The position numbers and the translations under genes were made by a program. From assembly GCA_024663395.1 (NCBI GenBank), contig JANFAH010000017.1:868001-932000 (forward strand): a DNA stretch of 64,000 bases, in the 5' to 3' direction. The notes beneath the pieces were generated by a model. The model was not told the DNA's origin and made no database searches. It saw only the letters and a list, made by a program, of their open reading frames with translations. This document shows positions 23,701 to 34,400 of the stretch, piece by piece. Source of the DNA: Pisolithus tinctorius (lineage: Eukaryota > Basidiomycota > Agaricomycetes > Boletales > Pisolithaceae). Within the stretch, counting starts at the first letter, position 1. The number at the start of each line of letters is the position of its first letter.

Positions 23701-25054
23701 ATTCACTGAGGGGAACAGTGTCACCCTCCAGGAAAGCGGAGTTGTTGTCCAAAATTCTTGCAACGAAGAGGGTAGGGCCAGGGCGCTGCCTGAAGCACAT
23801 TTGCAAAGAATCAATGCTTACAGTGAAGCCCTTGTTGCGACAGAGATATATCACAGATAGTAGATTATTCCTCAAGTCAGGGACATGTAGGACATTGCTA
23901 AATTCGACAGGACGACGTTTCTTACCCCCCACCACAGGCTCAAACACTACTGACCCCACCCCAGCTGAGTAGACAATTTTGTTGTCTGCTAGACGCACTG
24001 GAACGCGTTTTTGGCTGTAATTTCGCAGCCAGTGTCGATGAGGCGTCATATGAGAAGTGGCACCTGTATCTGCGTTCCAATGGACGTCAGCATCGAGCTG
24101 GAGGGGGCAGAGAGGAGAGGAGGGGTCAAGGGAACGAAAACTTGCATTTCCTGCGAATTCTACCGCTTGGGATGCGCTCTGGTTTGGTGAGGAGGTTGAT
24201 GGCGCTGTCCCAGTTGCTGGGGAGGAAGCAGACAAAGTAGAGGCTTGATTTGCGGTGTTAGCGCTCTTCTTGTTCTTCTTATTCTTCCTAGAGCGATAGA
24301 AAGCCTTTGATCTCTCCAGGTTTTGACACTTGTGGACACAGTGGTCTGTATAATCACAGAACGAGCAGGGCGACGAAGCTGGGCACTTGCAATTGGCGGA
24401 GGAGGTAAATAGCACGGTGTCGGATGTCCCTGCATCAGGGCGACGTTTGCGCTGCGATTCTTCGGCCAGGAACGCTTCTTTGAGTTTGTCCTTGTCCAGA
24501 GATTGGAACAGGAGGAGAGAGGAGGCAAAATGAGAGTAATCTTCGCCTAGAGAGCGCACCATAGCCATGCAGACAAGCTCATTGTCCATATCCTTGATGG
24601 AGTATGGAGTAGTAGAGTCCTTGGGGCGCAATTCTTGAATTCTAGACATAGAATCTTCGATTCTAGCGATTAGGGAGCTGAGGGACTCATCTGGCTGCTT
24701 CCTGATCGAAAAGAAATCATCCCAGGCATTAAAACGAGCTCCAGGGCGCTGCTGGAGGTGAATGGAGGCTAGAGTCGACCAGATTTGCACTGGGTCATCC
24801 TGTACAGCATCCACATGCGTCCTCTGCTCGCTAGAGAGCGCCAGGTAGAGTTCTCCTGCCGCTTTGTCTGCTCTGATGTCCCATTTGGCTCTAGCTTCAG
24901 TTTTGGACTCATCAGGGCGCTTTTCAGTGCCACTGACAATAGTCCAGAGGCCTTTGGTGCGCAGGAAAGCCTTCATTTCGCCTTTCCAGGTGTTGTAGTT
25001 GGAAGAGGTGAGCTTTGTCACAGAGAACGACGAGTTGGAGTGGTCCTCGGTCAT
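20777..25054 (-). CDS. gag-pol: Copia Gag-Pol polyprotein (1425 aa)
   Basis: A single uninterrupted frame carries, in order, a gag domain (SSNYNTWKGEMKAFL near residue 20) and a CCHC knuckle CSFCDYTDHCVHKC starting at Cys230. The protease DTGA follows with Asp329, then GAG-pre-integrase HHCC (LWHRRLAHHN...CEPC). The integrase core has Asp532, Asp594 and Glu630 (the last two spaced as D35E). RT has FVDDM with Asp1099-1100, and RNase H is seen near 1270-1350 (FTDADHGG, STTEAEY, MDNQSAI). Integrase before RT is the copia order. All catalytic residues I looked for are present, so this copy could be active. It makes cDNA in cytoplasmic particles and inserts it into nuclear DNA. The start MTEDHSNSSF is the first ATG after the leader. 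No stop separates gag from pol, so Gag excess would have to come from protein processing or splicing. Confidence 0.95.
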   Translation of the reverse strand: MTEDHSNSSFSVTKLTSSNYNTWKGEMKAFLRTKGLWTIVSGTEKRPDESKTEARAKWDIRADKAAGELYLALSSEQRTHVDAVQDDPVQIWSTLASIHLQQRPGARFNAWDDFFSIRKQPDESLSSLIARIEDSMSRIQELRPKDSTTPYSIKDMDNELVCMAMVRSLGEDYSHFASSLLLFQSLDKDKLKEAFLAEESQRKRRPDAGTSDTVLFTSSANCKCPASSPCSFCDYTDHCVHKCQNLERSKAFYRSRKNKKNKKSANTANQASTLSASSPATGTAPSTSSPNQSASQAVEFAGNASFRSLDPSSPLCPLQLDADVHWNADTGATSHMTPHRHWLRNYSQKRVPVRLADNKIVYSAGVGSVVFEPVVGGKKRRPVEFSNVLHVPDLRNNLLSVIYLCRNKGFTVSIDSLQMCFRQRPGPTLFVARILDNNSAFLEGDTVPLSEYASAATTLPLDLDLWHRRLAHHNLTGVKTLLERQLVTGMSLDSKAKPDPVCEPCLAGKMHANPFPSSSTRASRPLELVHSDVHSVGHPSFSGYKYWVTFIDDYSRYHFVLPIKAKSEVFEAFKTFKAFAENQSERKIKILRDDKGGEYMSNSFIDFTTQCGILRQHTVRNRPQQNGVAERANRVLAERITAMLDESGLPKAFWGECLASLVHVWNRCPTEAVPNATPYELWHGHKPDLSHLRVWGCTAYVHIQKDKRRPLDPHMEKCVFIGYPEGYKGWKFYNPTTKRTVISERADFDERYFPLAAHPSPSSQSVPIPPTPPSTSFIPLPDNQKPPATDIYHPQRNLDSESESDDDLDQGGDEDLAAGDPDPIPPPIAAPELVPVPPHTPSPTPPPRPPSPIGIGARLPPRRRQKPREWWKLSPVQLDDVVDEDDSDDELAMSAALPDEPLTYAEAMKCPDAEKWREAALEELAAHQSNGTWKLVPRPPGSKVIGSKWVFKVKHNADGSIDRYKARLVAKGYNQHPGFDYLEVFAPTARLSSIRVILALAALDDLHLRSVDVSHAYLNGEMDCEVYMAQPEGFVEGNPRSQVCLLQKAIYGSKQGGNRWNKKMRAVLESLNFRQTYSDASIYIYSKNGVTIILPVFVDDMTLASKSEAAIDSFVSQLSQHFKIRDLGPTTQLLGIKIDRDRPNRSISLSQRQYCLDILERFGMADCKPISTPMEPNLRLSRQQSPQTPQEVEAMRTVPYLSAVGALMYLATTTRPDIAYTVGVLARFNSNPGWAHWLAVKHLMHYLKGTLDHSLTYSPDPLTSEPFITFTDADHGGCKDSGRSTGGYVVKMGTGAVSWCSKLQGVVALSTTEAEYMAAVQAGKEIKWMRNLLKEIGFSLPGPSTLLMDNQSAISVAKNPEHHGRMKQLDLCYYWLRDVVQDKLIAPTFIPTASQAADLFTKALPRPKVMEFCKALGLGTSGGSS

Positions 25055-25212
25055 TAGGGCGAGTTTCGAGGGAAGGAAGCAAGGAGGGAATGGATGGGGT
25101 GAGTCTTGATGCTGGGATGCAATGAAAATGCGATAGAGCGCGAGGAAGTGGGTGTGGCAGGTCGAAACTGTGCGCAGAGGTGGATGACGTGTCTGGAGAG
25201 TCCTAGAGCGCG

Positions 25213-25224
25213 GGGCTCATAACC
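25213..25224 (-). promoter_or_regulatory. Primer-binding site for half-tRNA iMet
   Basis: The 12 bases GGGCTCATAACC abut the 5' LTR. They equal the anticodon stem-loop part of yeast initiator tRNA-Met, so the minus-strand site GGTTATGAGCCC would pair with an internal (half-tRNA) primer, as known for Drosophila copia and several fungal copia elements, not with a tRNA 3' CCA end. Confidence 0.75.
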
Positions 25225-25514
25225 TGTTCGAGTATCCACTTTCCTGAGGCCCTTGTGCCCAGTGTAAGAGACTGTTATTCAAGTAAATACTACAAGAAAA
25301 CATACCTTGTGCCCAGTGTAAGAGACTGAAGAAAATTTCACTGGGCACAGAGCAGTCAGTGCGCAAAAATGGTAAACAAATGTAAATAATAAACAAAAGC
25401 AAACCAAAGACACTTAGAGCGAAGTCTAGTGTCCACTACAAGTCTGTAGAGTTAGAAAAGAACATAACAAAAGATAAAATGCGAAATGAGGTGCACAGGC
25501 ACCACATATGAACA
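25225..25514 (-). repeat. Copia 5' LTR
   Basis: This LTR is the same length as the left one, with the single T/C difference at position 5 (TGTTCGAG here). The target duplication GTCTC follows at 25515-25519. Confidence 0.9.
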
Positions 25515-26110
25515 GTCTCAAGCCATGGATGGGCCCATCCATGGGATGATCCATGCAACAAATCTTATGGGCAGGTCTGTTGGGTATATAGTGGATGATG
25601 TGGTAACACAAGGATGGGCCTGTAGAAGGGGTGCAGCATGTACACTAACATATGGCAGGCCTGTCATTTATATAATGGATGGGGTCTCAACCAATGAACA
25701 GGCCTGTCCATGAGATGATCCATGCAACAAATCTTATGGGCAGGCCTGTTGGGTATATAGTGGATGATGTGGTAACACAAGGATGGGCCCATAGAAGGGG
25801 TGTGGCATGTATACTAACATACAGCAGGCCCACCATGTATATAATGGATGAGGTCTCAACCAACGGATGGGCCCATCCATGGGAAGAGCTGTCCAACAAA
25901 TCTTATGGGCAGGCCCATTGGGTATATAGTGGATGATGTGGTAACATGAGGATGGGCCTGTAGAAGGGGTGCAGCATGTATACTAACATATGGCAGGCCT
26001 GCCACATAAATAATGGATGAGGTCTCAACCAATGGATGGGCTAGTCCATGGGATGTTGCATCCAACAAATCTTATGGGCAGAGTGGACATGTATATAATG
26101 GATGAGGTCT
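25515..26110. repeat. GGGCAGGCC satellite, right part
   Basis: Here the higher-order period is 169 bp (two ~84-bp subunits). For example CAACAAATCTTATGGGCAGG recurs at about 25556, 25725 and 25894. It continues the array interrupted by the copia element. Confidence 0.85.
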
Positions 26111-27050
26111 CAACCCCTGTATGGCCTGTGCATGGGATGTCCAGTCTGACATATCTTACAGGCAGTGTGAGTCAAAGTGTGGAAAGGTGGTGAAAACCAA
26201 CCAAAACCAACACAAAAGACAAATGATGTGCAAGTGGTGGTGTGCCTCTGTGGAACCTGGACTGCAGAAAAATCTAAGAGGGGGAAATTTCAATGGCAGG
26301 TGCTCCTAGTGCAAGTCAATGACGAGTTACGCAAGAGAAGACAAGCAAGTGATGATTGGATGGGGGATGCTGAACAGAGTGAAGGTGTTCAGCTGAAAGG
26401 ACTTGGGATGAAGGACTTTGATAAGACATGCTCCTGGCACAAGTCAATGATGAGTTACACAGGAGTGGATGGATGACTAAGCAAGACTGCTGACTAAGAG
26501 GAAGCTTCAGATGATGAAGGATGGCAGATAGACTCTTCCAAATGAGCCTCAACTACCAAGTATATGAATGATGACAGATAGGCACTGAACTGACTGCTGA
26601 GTGACTTCTGGACTGCTTCTGATTGCTTGTGGGTAGCTAAGTACATGGGGGTTTATATACTGTGGGGGGAGCACAGCTTGTGACAAACAAGGCACAAACA
26701 CTTGGTAAGTAATGAGTAAGGACTGAGTAATCATGATGAGTAAGCGAGAAATGAAAAGTAAGCAAGCAAAGAGGATTGGTAAGTATTGGCAATGAACGAG
26801 TCAAGGATAGTCAAAACATCACAGAATGAGTCAAATGGAGTCAGAAACTGAGTAAGCGCACTGATACCACATTAGGGGGTGGCGATGCAAGTTAGATCTC
26901 AGCAGAGACATCTCTAGATCCAAAGATGACATGACAAATGGATGGTGTTTCCAAACAGGGAAGTATTAATTCCAGAATTGAAGGGCATGAGTCAGGTGTC
27001 AAAGGGGGCTAGGGCATTGGGGGTCTGTGGAGCAATGGGAGCATATGCAA
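26111..27050. other. Region without recognised gene
   Basis: The sequence is CpG-poor and includes runs of GTAAGTA/GAGTAAG-like words at about 26700-26860. TGGTATCAGTGC on the minus strand (26856-26867) resembles a retrotransposon primer site (TGGTATCAGAGC type), but I could not find matching LTRs. Confidence 0.35.
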
Positions 27051-27096
27051 TCACACCTCCCACCCTTCCATCCTCTCAGTGAAGTTAACAAAAACT

Positions 27097-27760
27097 TCAT
27101 GAATGGGGTTCTGATGGAGGAGGAGGAGAAGGGGGGATGTCTTCTGCTGGATCTTGCAGTAAGAAGGCAAGATGCATGTCATACTCATCATGGATGCGAT
27201 CAGGGAGGCTGGAGAACAGTAGATTATACTGCAGCTGTTGCAATACAGGAAGAATGACAGATGAGACTGGAATAAAGATGGTGCAGGGAGCAGGGAGGAA
27301 TGATCCATATGCTTCATCAAGAGGGGAGAGTGAAACGACCACATAAGACCTTTCTAACCAAGTGACAGACCTGAGGCAACCAAAGAATGTCCTTCTGGAA
27401 GTCATACTGACAAGGAGAACATGCTGACCAAGCTGCATGGGATGGGATGGGGCTGACAACGATGGGATGAACCAGGGGGCTTCAGGATGGAAGCTGGTGG
27501 GAATGCCTGGCAGATATACATGGCCACTGTCTCTGGCAAATGAGACAAGCAAGATGATTGATGAAGAGGTGGCCATGATTGATGGACTTAGCAAAATGAG
27601 CATCTGATGGATGGAGTGCTGTAGAAATGTGTAGGGTGCAAGGATCCTCTCCAAATTTGGAAGGCAGAATCATGTGGCTGAGCACTTCAAGCGAGTGTGA
27701 GAACAGAGTCAATATCTTTGGAAATGGTGGAGATATGATGAAAACCAGAATGCCATACAT
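27097..27760 (-). CDS. Hypothetical protein fragment, unknown family
   Basis: A 185-residue frame (27654-27097) reads with protein-like composition, including HVYLPGIPTSFHPEAPWFIP, LERSYVVVSLSPLDEAYGSF and a proline- and acid-rich C-terminus (LLQDPAEDIPPSPPPP). An overlapping upstream frame (27760-27482) may be another exon. I do not recognise the family. It lies beside a possible LTR-element primer site, so it may be part of an unclassified element. There are no introns I can define. Confidence 0.3.
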
Positions 27761-28085
27761 GGGCGCTAAAAAAACCTTAATGTGCGCTTAACTCACTTCC
27801 TCTTTTCTCTTTAGCACTGATGACTCATTCTTGTGTGAAGGATGACTGTTAACATCCAGCAGTCTTTCTACACATGAGGCCTTTAGTCTTCATCTGCATG
27901 GCATGGGCATTGTGTGCAACTTGTCAATGAGTTAGGCAGAGTCAGCTGTAACCATGTCCACAACACCTTTGGTGTGTGACAGCAGGCTGATCACATATAT
28001 GCCAGTTGATGGTGTAATGTGAGGCTGGGACTGTAGCAGGGGTGCAACATCCTGGGAAACATGTGCCAGGCCTGTCAGGTGTATA

Positions 28086-29897
28086 TGTTAAGTATGGGTT
28101 TACCCTCAGGTGACTGGGCTTCAAGGCTGGGTGACAGGGGCTAAGTCTAGGTGGCCAGAGTCAAGGCTGGGAGACAGGGGCCAAGTTTGGTTGGACTGGA
28201 GTTAAGGCCAGAGGTCAGAGGTTAAGTCCAGTGGCCTGGACTTAAGGCCAGGAGTGCAGGAACAAGACTAGTAGCATGGGAAACTGACTGGTCTTGGAGT
28301 GTGCACAGGGGGGAAGCTGGTCTGGGGTGTCATATCCATGACTCTTGGACTCAATCCTGGTCCAGTCCAGACCACTAGCCCCTAACTCTGGTCAAGTCTG
28401 GTCCTAGTCTGGACTAGAAAACCCAACTCCAGCCCTAGATAACCCAACTCTGGCCTGAATAACTCAAGTCCAGTCTTTTACCCCTATCTCCGGTCCATTC
28501 TGGCCTCCTGGCCTTGTGCTGCTCCACCCTGGTCCTCCCAGGTCCATGTCTGGGTCACCCAGACATAACTCTGGTCTGTTTTCCTTTGTTTGTACTATAT
28601 TTAGTCTGGTCCTTTTGCCTGACTCTGCTTACTGTACAAATCCTGTGTCCAACTCTAGTTATGCCAGTGACCCAGACTTTGACTATTAGCCTCAGCACAG
28701 CCCCTATGGCTGTCCACACTCTTGCTAATCATCTTGCTAATAGCTTATTCACAAGTCTGGCTTCATGTTCATTATCCCAGACTGGCCTCATGTATTTAAC
28801 CCCTGTACATACTTTGTAGCACCTCAGTCAGAACATCAATTTAGTATTACCCTCAACTCCATACTACACCCCAAGTCTACTCTATAGCTAAGGCTGAGCC
28901 TTAAGCTATCCCCAGCCCCTGTCCTGGACCTCTCCCCAGCTTGCATAAGGGTACAGCACATAAGCTGAGACCAAGGGAGGTAGATCCAACCCTGGACTGG
29001 CTTCCCCCTGTGTGCACTCCAAGACTGGTCAGTTTCCCATGCTCCCAGCCTTGTTCCCATGCTCCTGGCCTTAAGTCCAGTCCTCTGGACTTAGCCCCTG
29101 ACCTCCAGCCTTAACTCCAGTCCAACCAGACTTGGCCCCTGTCTTCCAGCCTTGACTTTGGTCACATGTACTTAACCCCTGTCACTCAGTCTTGAAGCCC
29201 AGTCACCTGAGGGTAAACCCATACTTAACATGGGGTTGGATCTACCTCCCTTGGTCTCAGCTTATGTGCTGTACCCTTATGCAAGCTAGGGAGAGGTCTG
29301 GGACAGGGGCTGGGGATAGCTTAAGGCTCAGCCTTAGCTATAGAGTAGACTCAAGGGGTAATACAGACTTGAGGGTGATACTAAGTTGATATTCTGACTG
29401 AGGTGCTACAAAGTATGTACAGGGGTTAAATACACAAGGCCAGTCCAGGATAATGAACATGAAGCCAGACTTGTGAATAAGCTATTAGCAAGAGGATTAG
29501 CAAGGTAGGATAGCCACAGGGGCTGTGCTGAGACTAATAGTCTAAGTCTGGGTGACTGGCATAACCAGGGTTGGACACAGGATTTGTACAGTAAGCAAAA
29601 GGTCAGACAAAAGGACTAGACTAAATATAGCACAAGCATAGGAAAACAGACTGGAGTTATCTCTGGGTGACCCAGATATGGACCTGGGAGGACTGGGGTG
29701 GAGCAGCACAAGGCTGGGAGGCTGGAGTGGACCAGAGATAGGGGTAAAAGACTGGACTTGAGTTATCTAGGCCAGAGTTGGGTTTTCTAGGGCCAGGATT
29801 GGGTTTTCTAGGCCAGACTAGGACTGGACTTGACTGGAGATAGGGGCTAGGGGTCCGGACTGGACTGGGATTGAGTCCGAGAGTCATGGATATGACA
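28086..29897 (-). mobile_element. Outer solo LTR (minus), split by the inner LTR
   Basis: The outer copy starts TGTTAAGTATGGG and ends ATATGACA. After removing the inner LTR and one TGGGG it is about 904 bp, against 903 bp for the inner copy, of which it is the reverse complement. Its flanks, GTATA on the left and ATATA on the right, match at four of five bases and fall inside the GGGCAGGCC satellite. No internal coding region is present, so it is a solo LTR left by recombination. Confidence 0.75.
28328..29230 (+). mobile_element. Inner solo LTR (plus), 903 bp
   Basis: It starts TGTCATATCCATGAC, ends CCATACTTAACA and is flanked by a perfect 5-bp duplication TGGGG (28323-28327 and 29231-29235). 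A TATTTAACCCC box near 28793 supports the plus orientation. It sits inside a second copy of the same LTR in the opposite orientation. Confidence 0.8.
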
Positions 29898-30225
29898 ATA
29901 TACTGGGTGGTGTCATAACTAGAAGATAGGGCCATTGGGGATGGCAGGCACTTTGTTTATGGATGCAACATAGATCCCCATAATTTACATGCGAGATTTT
30001 GATGTCTAAAGATCATATACTGCTCATTGCTCTGCTGTCAACTCCTCTGTCTCTGCAGCATCTCCCCATCCTCATTTGCAAGTACACAGTGTGGCAGTGC
30101 ATTAGCATTGAGCTTGGATGGGCTAAGCCTACAATCCTACATAATTACATGCCTACAATTCATTGCCACCATGATTTGAATCAGGCTTTGTTTTTGGGAG
30201 GATCATGGTTGCCAAAAAATGTGTG
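29898..30225. other. Spacer between solo LTRs and second satellite block
   Basis: About 40 bases of satellite sequence follow the LTR (ACTGGGTGGTGTCATAAC); the rest shows no gene, repeat or motif I can name. Confidence 0.4.
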
Positions 30226-30830
30226 ATGAATTTTGGGGTGCAGTGACCTTGTAAACAAGGTGACACAGGGATGGGCTGTCAATGGGATGTTCTGTCTGAC
30301 AAATCTTACAGGTGGGTCCATTGCATATATGGCAGTTGATGTTGTGACCACAAGGGTGGGCCCATAGAAGGGGTGAAACATCCAGGGAAACAAATGGCAG
30401 GCCCTTCAGGTATATGCTGGGTGGTGTCACAACACATGTATGGGCCCATCAATGGGATGTTCCATCAGACAAATCTCATAGGCAGGCCAGTCAGGTAAAT
30501 ATTGGATAATGTTGTAATACAAGAACAGGCCTGTCCATGGGATGTTCCATCTGAAAAATCATATGGGAAGGCCTGACAGTTGTATCTTGGATGGGGTTGA
30601 AACCCATGGATGGGCCTGTCCATGGGCAATTCCATCCAACAAATGTTATGGGAGGACCCATCATGTAAATAGTGGATGGTGTCCAAAATCAGGGATGGGC
30701 CCATTGAAGGGATATGATTTTGATCAGATGATGTGCACAGGCCTGTCATATATATATCAGATGAGGTGACAACCCATGGAAGAGCCTGTCCAAGTAATGT
30801 TGCATGCATTGTAGGAAAAGTCCAAGTAGC
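30226..30830. repeat. GGGCAGGCC satellite, second block
   Basis: The same ~84-bp units as at 19.9-26.1 kb recur, with GGCAGGCC, GTATATG, GGATGxTGTxACAAC and GATGTTCCATC. The copies are more diverged. Confidence 0.75.
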
Positions 30831-31448
30831 TGTATAATACAAGCTAGATGGCTTTGGTAACAACAATAAAGTGAAGGGAATGAATTGCTTGTCCCAAGGG
30901 ATTCTGGACTGCTGAGACTAGAAGGTGGGACCCAGCACTTTGTAGTGGTAGTGATTTGTGATGTGTGCAGTGTGGTCCACAGAGTAGTACTGGTGATGCA
31001 AGCAGTGCAAGTGGTATACATAGTGCATGTATGGTGGTATGTGAGATGTGTAGTGTAGACAAGGTGGAAAAGAAACTCATAGTGACCTTTCCAGTGCCAA
31101 AAGGTCCCATTCTGTACCTAAGTACAGGGCTTTATAGTCCAGGCAAACCCAGAACCTAAGTAAGACAGGGTATGTTGCAAATTTTCGAGGTGCCTGATAA
31201 TGCTGCTGGCTGACAATGCTTGTGAGTTTCCTTATTAGGGTCATTAAAATGGTCTGGTAATGATATGTCAATGGCTTGGGGGCAGTGCCAAGGGAAGAAG
31301 TTTCATTGGATGGGAGTTACCCGAGTTACTGAGTGATAATGATCTGATAATGACTGATATTATGGCGTGACATTTGTCTTACATCAGCCGAACACAGTGT
31401 ATGCAGCGTGTCTGACAACTATCAGTCAGCTACGAGACATCTTCTCTC
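30831..31448. other. Region upstream of the Plavaka relic
   Basis: No gene is recognised. The CpG-poor sequence changes to CpG-containing sequence around 31390, just before the transposase start, which may mark the element's left end. I could not identify a CACTA-type terminal repeat. Confidence 0.3.
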
Positions 31449-34400
31449 ATGGCTCCCTCCTGTACCACCCATTCAGCTTCGACCTGTCAAAATGCTGAAC
31501 GGAATCATGCTGTTTTCCATCAATGCCCACACTGCAACAGGAAATTTCAGAAAACTGGTTTCAAGCAGCATGAGGCAAGTTGCAGGAAGTGCAAAGAAGA
31601 TGAGAGGGAGCATGTAGCTTTTGAACATCAGTACAAAGAGAAACAACAAGGTACATGAATTGGTGCATAGTGCAGGCAGACTCAATCTAATGGTTTCTGG
31701 CTTCAATTATTAACTCAGCTGCCCACCATTGAGCTGTGAGAGCATCGGTACTCAAATCGCAGTCTCGAGTGCCTGAAGCTCACCATATGGATACAGGATA
31801 TTTTTTCATTGATGAACCCAGTGAGTCTGACTTTCATTTATGTTGTGGTCCTGGTCTCAGATAAGCTGTGGCTGCAGTCAAGGTGACTATGGGACAAGAT
31901 TACAATGAGACAAGTGACATGCTCCATGCCTCAGGTATGTATTCACTTTGGTGTGCATTCTTGCAGTGCTCATAATTCCCTCAGACATGTTGATGCCAAC
32001 TTCCACAAGTTCTAATGTGGCAAAACTTCCTGAATTCAAGATCCAATTTCATCTGAGAAGCAATCAACCACTGATTTATCAGTCTTACAAAGAGTTCCAT
32101 GTTCGCAGTGAGAAATCTGCATCCCTGGTTGACAAGACACCTTGGTCCCCATTTTGTACATTGGGTGACTTCGAGTTTGTGGAAATCGCACTCGCTTCAC
32201 TGCTCAACCAGAAACAGGTCAATGCCCTGCTGGATCTCTTTGCTCGTGTCACACAGGGAGCTGTCCAAGTCACACTCAAGAATGATGCTGAACTTCACAA
32301 AGCATGTGATGCAGCTGCGATGGAACTCACTCCAGTAAGATTTTCAAATGTCCATTCATCACCATCCATCCTACCTCTCTAAATAGTTCTCCAGGGTCAA
32401 AGTTAAGGTACCATACAAAAAGGAAGAATGTATGTTCAAAGTGCATATTCACCCACTGTGGGAGTGGGCACTCAATATCTTAGAAAATCCATTCCTTGGT
32501 CTGCACTTCACTTGGGATGCACAGCAACTCTACAGGCACAATGGCATTGAGTATGAACATTTTTATGATGAGCCCTGGACCAGAGATTATTGGTGGGATA
32601 TTCAAGTATGTGCCTGGTCAATATGTCATTCATTACCCATACATAACATGTTGTATTTGTGCTAGTCAAGTCTACCAGATATCAAGAACGCCATGCCGTT
32701 TGGCCTGATCCTTTATGCTGACAAGTCCAACCTATTGTCTTTCAGCACTGCCAAGAGTTACCCCATCATTGTGCACTGTGCAAACTTACCAGTTGAGATT
32801 TGGAATAGCAATGTCATTGGTGGGGGTACTGTTGTCAGCTGGCTGCCTATTGTGAATGACATCCACTGTTTAGATATTCATATAGACTAAGAACATTTCA
32901 GGTCCCCGAAGATGCTGTAGAAGAGGGAAAGCTAAGCTACACAACCCTCAAGCATGTCATTTGGCATGAATCTTTCAAAAAGTTACTTCTGGAGATTGAG
33001 CAGTACTCGAAGACTGGGTACACACATACATCTTCGCATGACAACATTACCCATTGGCTCTTTCCGGGTCTTATGATACTGTCTGCCAATTTTGAAGAGA
33101 TGCAATATACTTTCTTCTTCTTGCTCGAACTGGCAATACTAACTCAATGGCCTACTATAGATGCATGATGGCACTCACTCATGGTCATGGTGGAAAATGC
33201 CCTTGCCCTGTATGTCTTGTACCATCAGAGCTACTCCATGACCTCTCCAGGACTTTTGAACCTCATATGCATGCCCAGGGCATTGATGTGTTATGTGTTC
33301 GTGCAACGAATCAAGTTGAAGGCAATGAATTGCTAAAGTGGTTAGGTTTACGACCAATCGAAGTAAGTTTCCACTGACAAATCACCATCAATGAACTAAT
33401 ATTTAATGGGATGCAGAACATGTTCTGGATGATTGGGTTCTCTGATCTCCACCTTGCCTGCAGCTTTGACTGACTGCATTATGGGCATGGTTTTTGGGGC
33501 AAGCATGTCTTTGGGGACCTAAAGGTGATTGTAAAGGCACTCAGGTGACAGATCGAAGCTGATGTCAAGAAGTAGTGAGTCACTGTTTGACAAACAATTG
33601 CTGTGAACATTGTCACTTCTCACCTTTGACAATGACAGTGTTGCAAGTTTTCCTCACTGGCAAAACCTTGCACACTTCAACCAAGCTATTCATGTCACTT
33701 TTTCAGATGGTAACAAGCTGGCCGATATCTCCAAGGTGCATGTGTCCAATACTGGATGGCTGTCAATGAACTGTTTCCATAGCAAATCTTCTATGCAGCA
33801 ATCAATGTTTTGAAGAAGAGTGTAACCCCTGAAGGGTACCAGCGCCTCTGAGTCATCTGAAGCTACCTACAGCTTGATAGCCTCATTGGCTTAGATGTCC
33901 AGACCAAATGTATGATTAACATGATCAATGACAAGATATTGACATTTGATCAGACACTGAAGGTAGTTATATGCTTTGTGCTCATGCCAATTTGTTGTAA
34001 TGTGTCATTTTCAGGACTACACCAAATGCATCATGAAGTCCAACATTGATGGTCTGTGAACTGACTGGAATTTCCCAAAAGTCCACCTTTGGAAGCACAT
34101 CATTCAAGATATCCACCTAAAGGGTGCCACATGCAACTACAGCACTCAGTCCAATGAAAGTATGCATAAGCCAATCCAAGATGCATATGAACACCATTCA
34201 AATGGTAGAGATGTTCCTGCTCAGGTATGACAACCATGTGTGCCAACATTCCTACTCACAGTCACTTTAAAATGCATGTTAGGTCTTGCAGGTAGATCAC
34301 CAAGTTCTTGCTATGAAGCTTCTCAGATTGCGTGTTGATCACCTCAAGAAATCTGTCTCTGGGGAATCAGATCCAGAAGCTGATGCAGTCAGTGAGCATA

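Larger units (their letters stand above)
20460..25514 (-). mobile_element. Young, apparently intact Ty1/copia retrotransposon
   Basis: Two 290-bp LTRs (20460-20749 and 25225-25514) flank one long minus-strand frame, with a 5-bp target duplication GTCTC (20455-20459 and 25515-25519). The LTRs start TGTT(T/C)GAG and end CATATGAACA. By eye they differ at one base only, a T/C at the fifth position that is a CpG-to-TpG change. The polypurine tract GGGGGGAG lies directly next to the 3' LTR (20750-20757). Normal CpG content also points to a recent insertion. Confidence 0.93.

Noticed and set aside
26856..26867. TGGTATCAGTGC as proof of an LTR element
   Set aside because: No paired LTRs or pol motifs found on either side; kept only as a hint.
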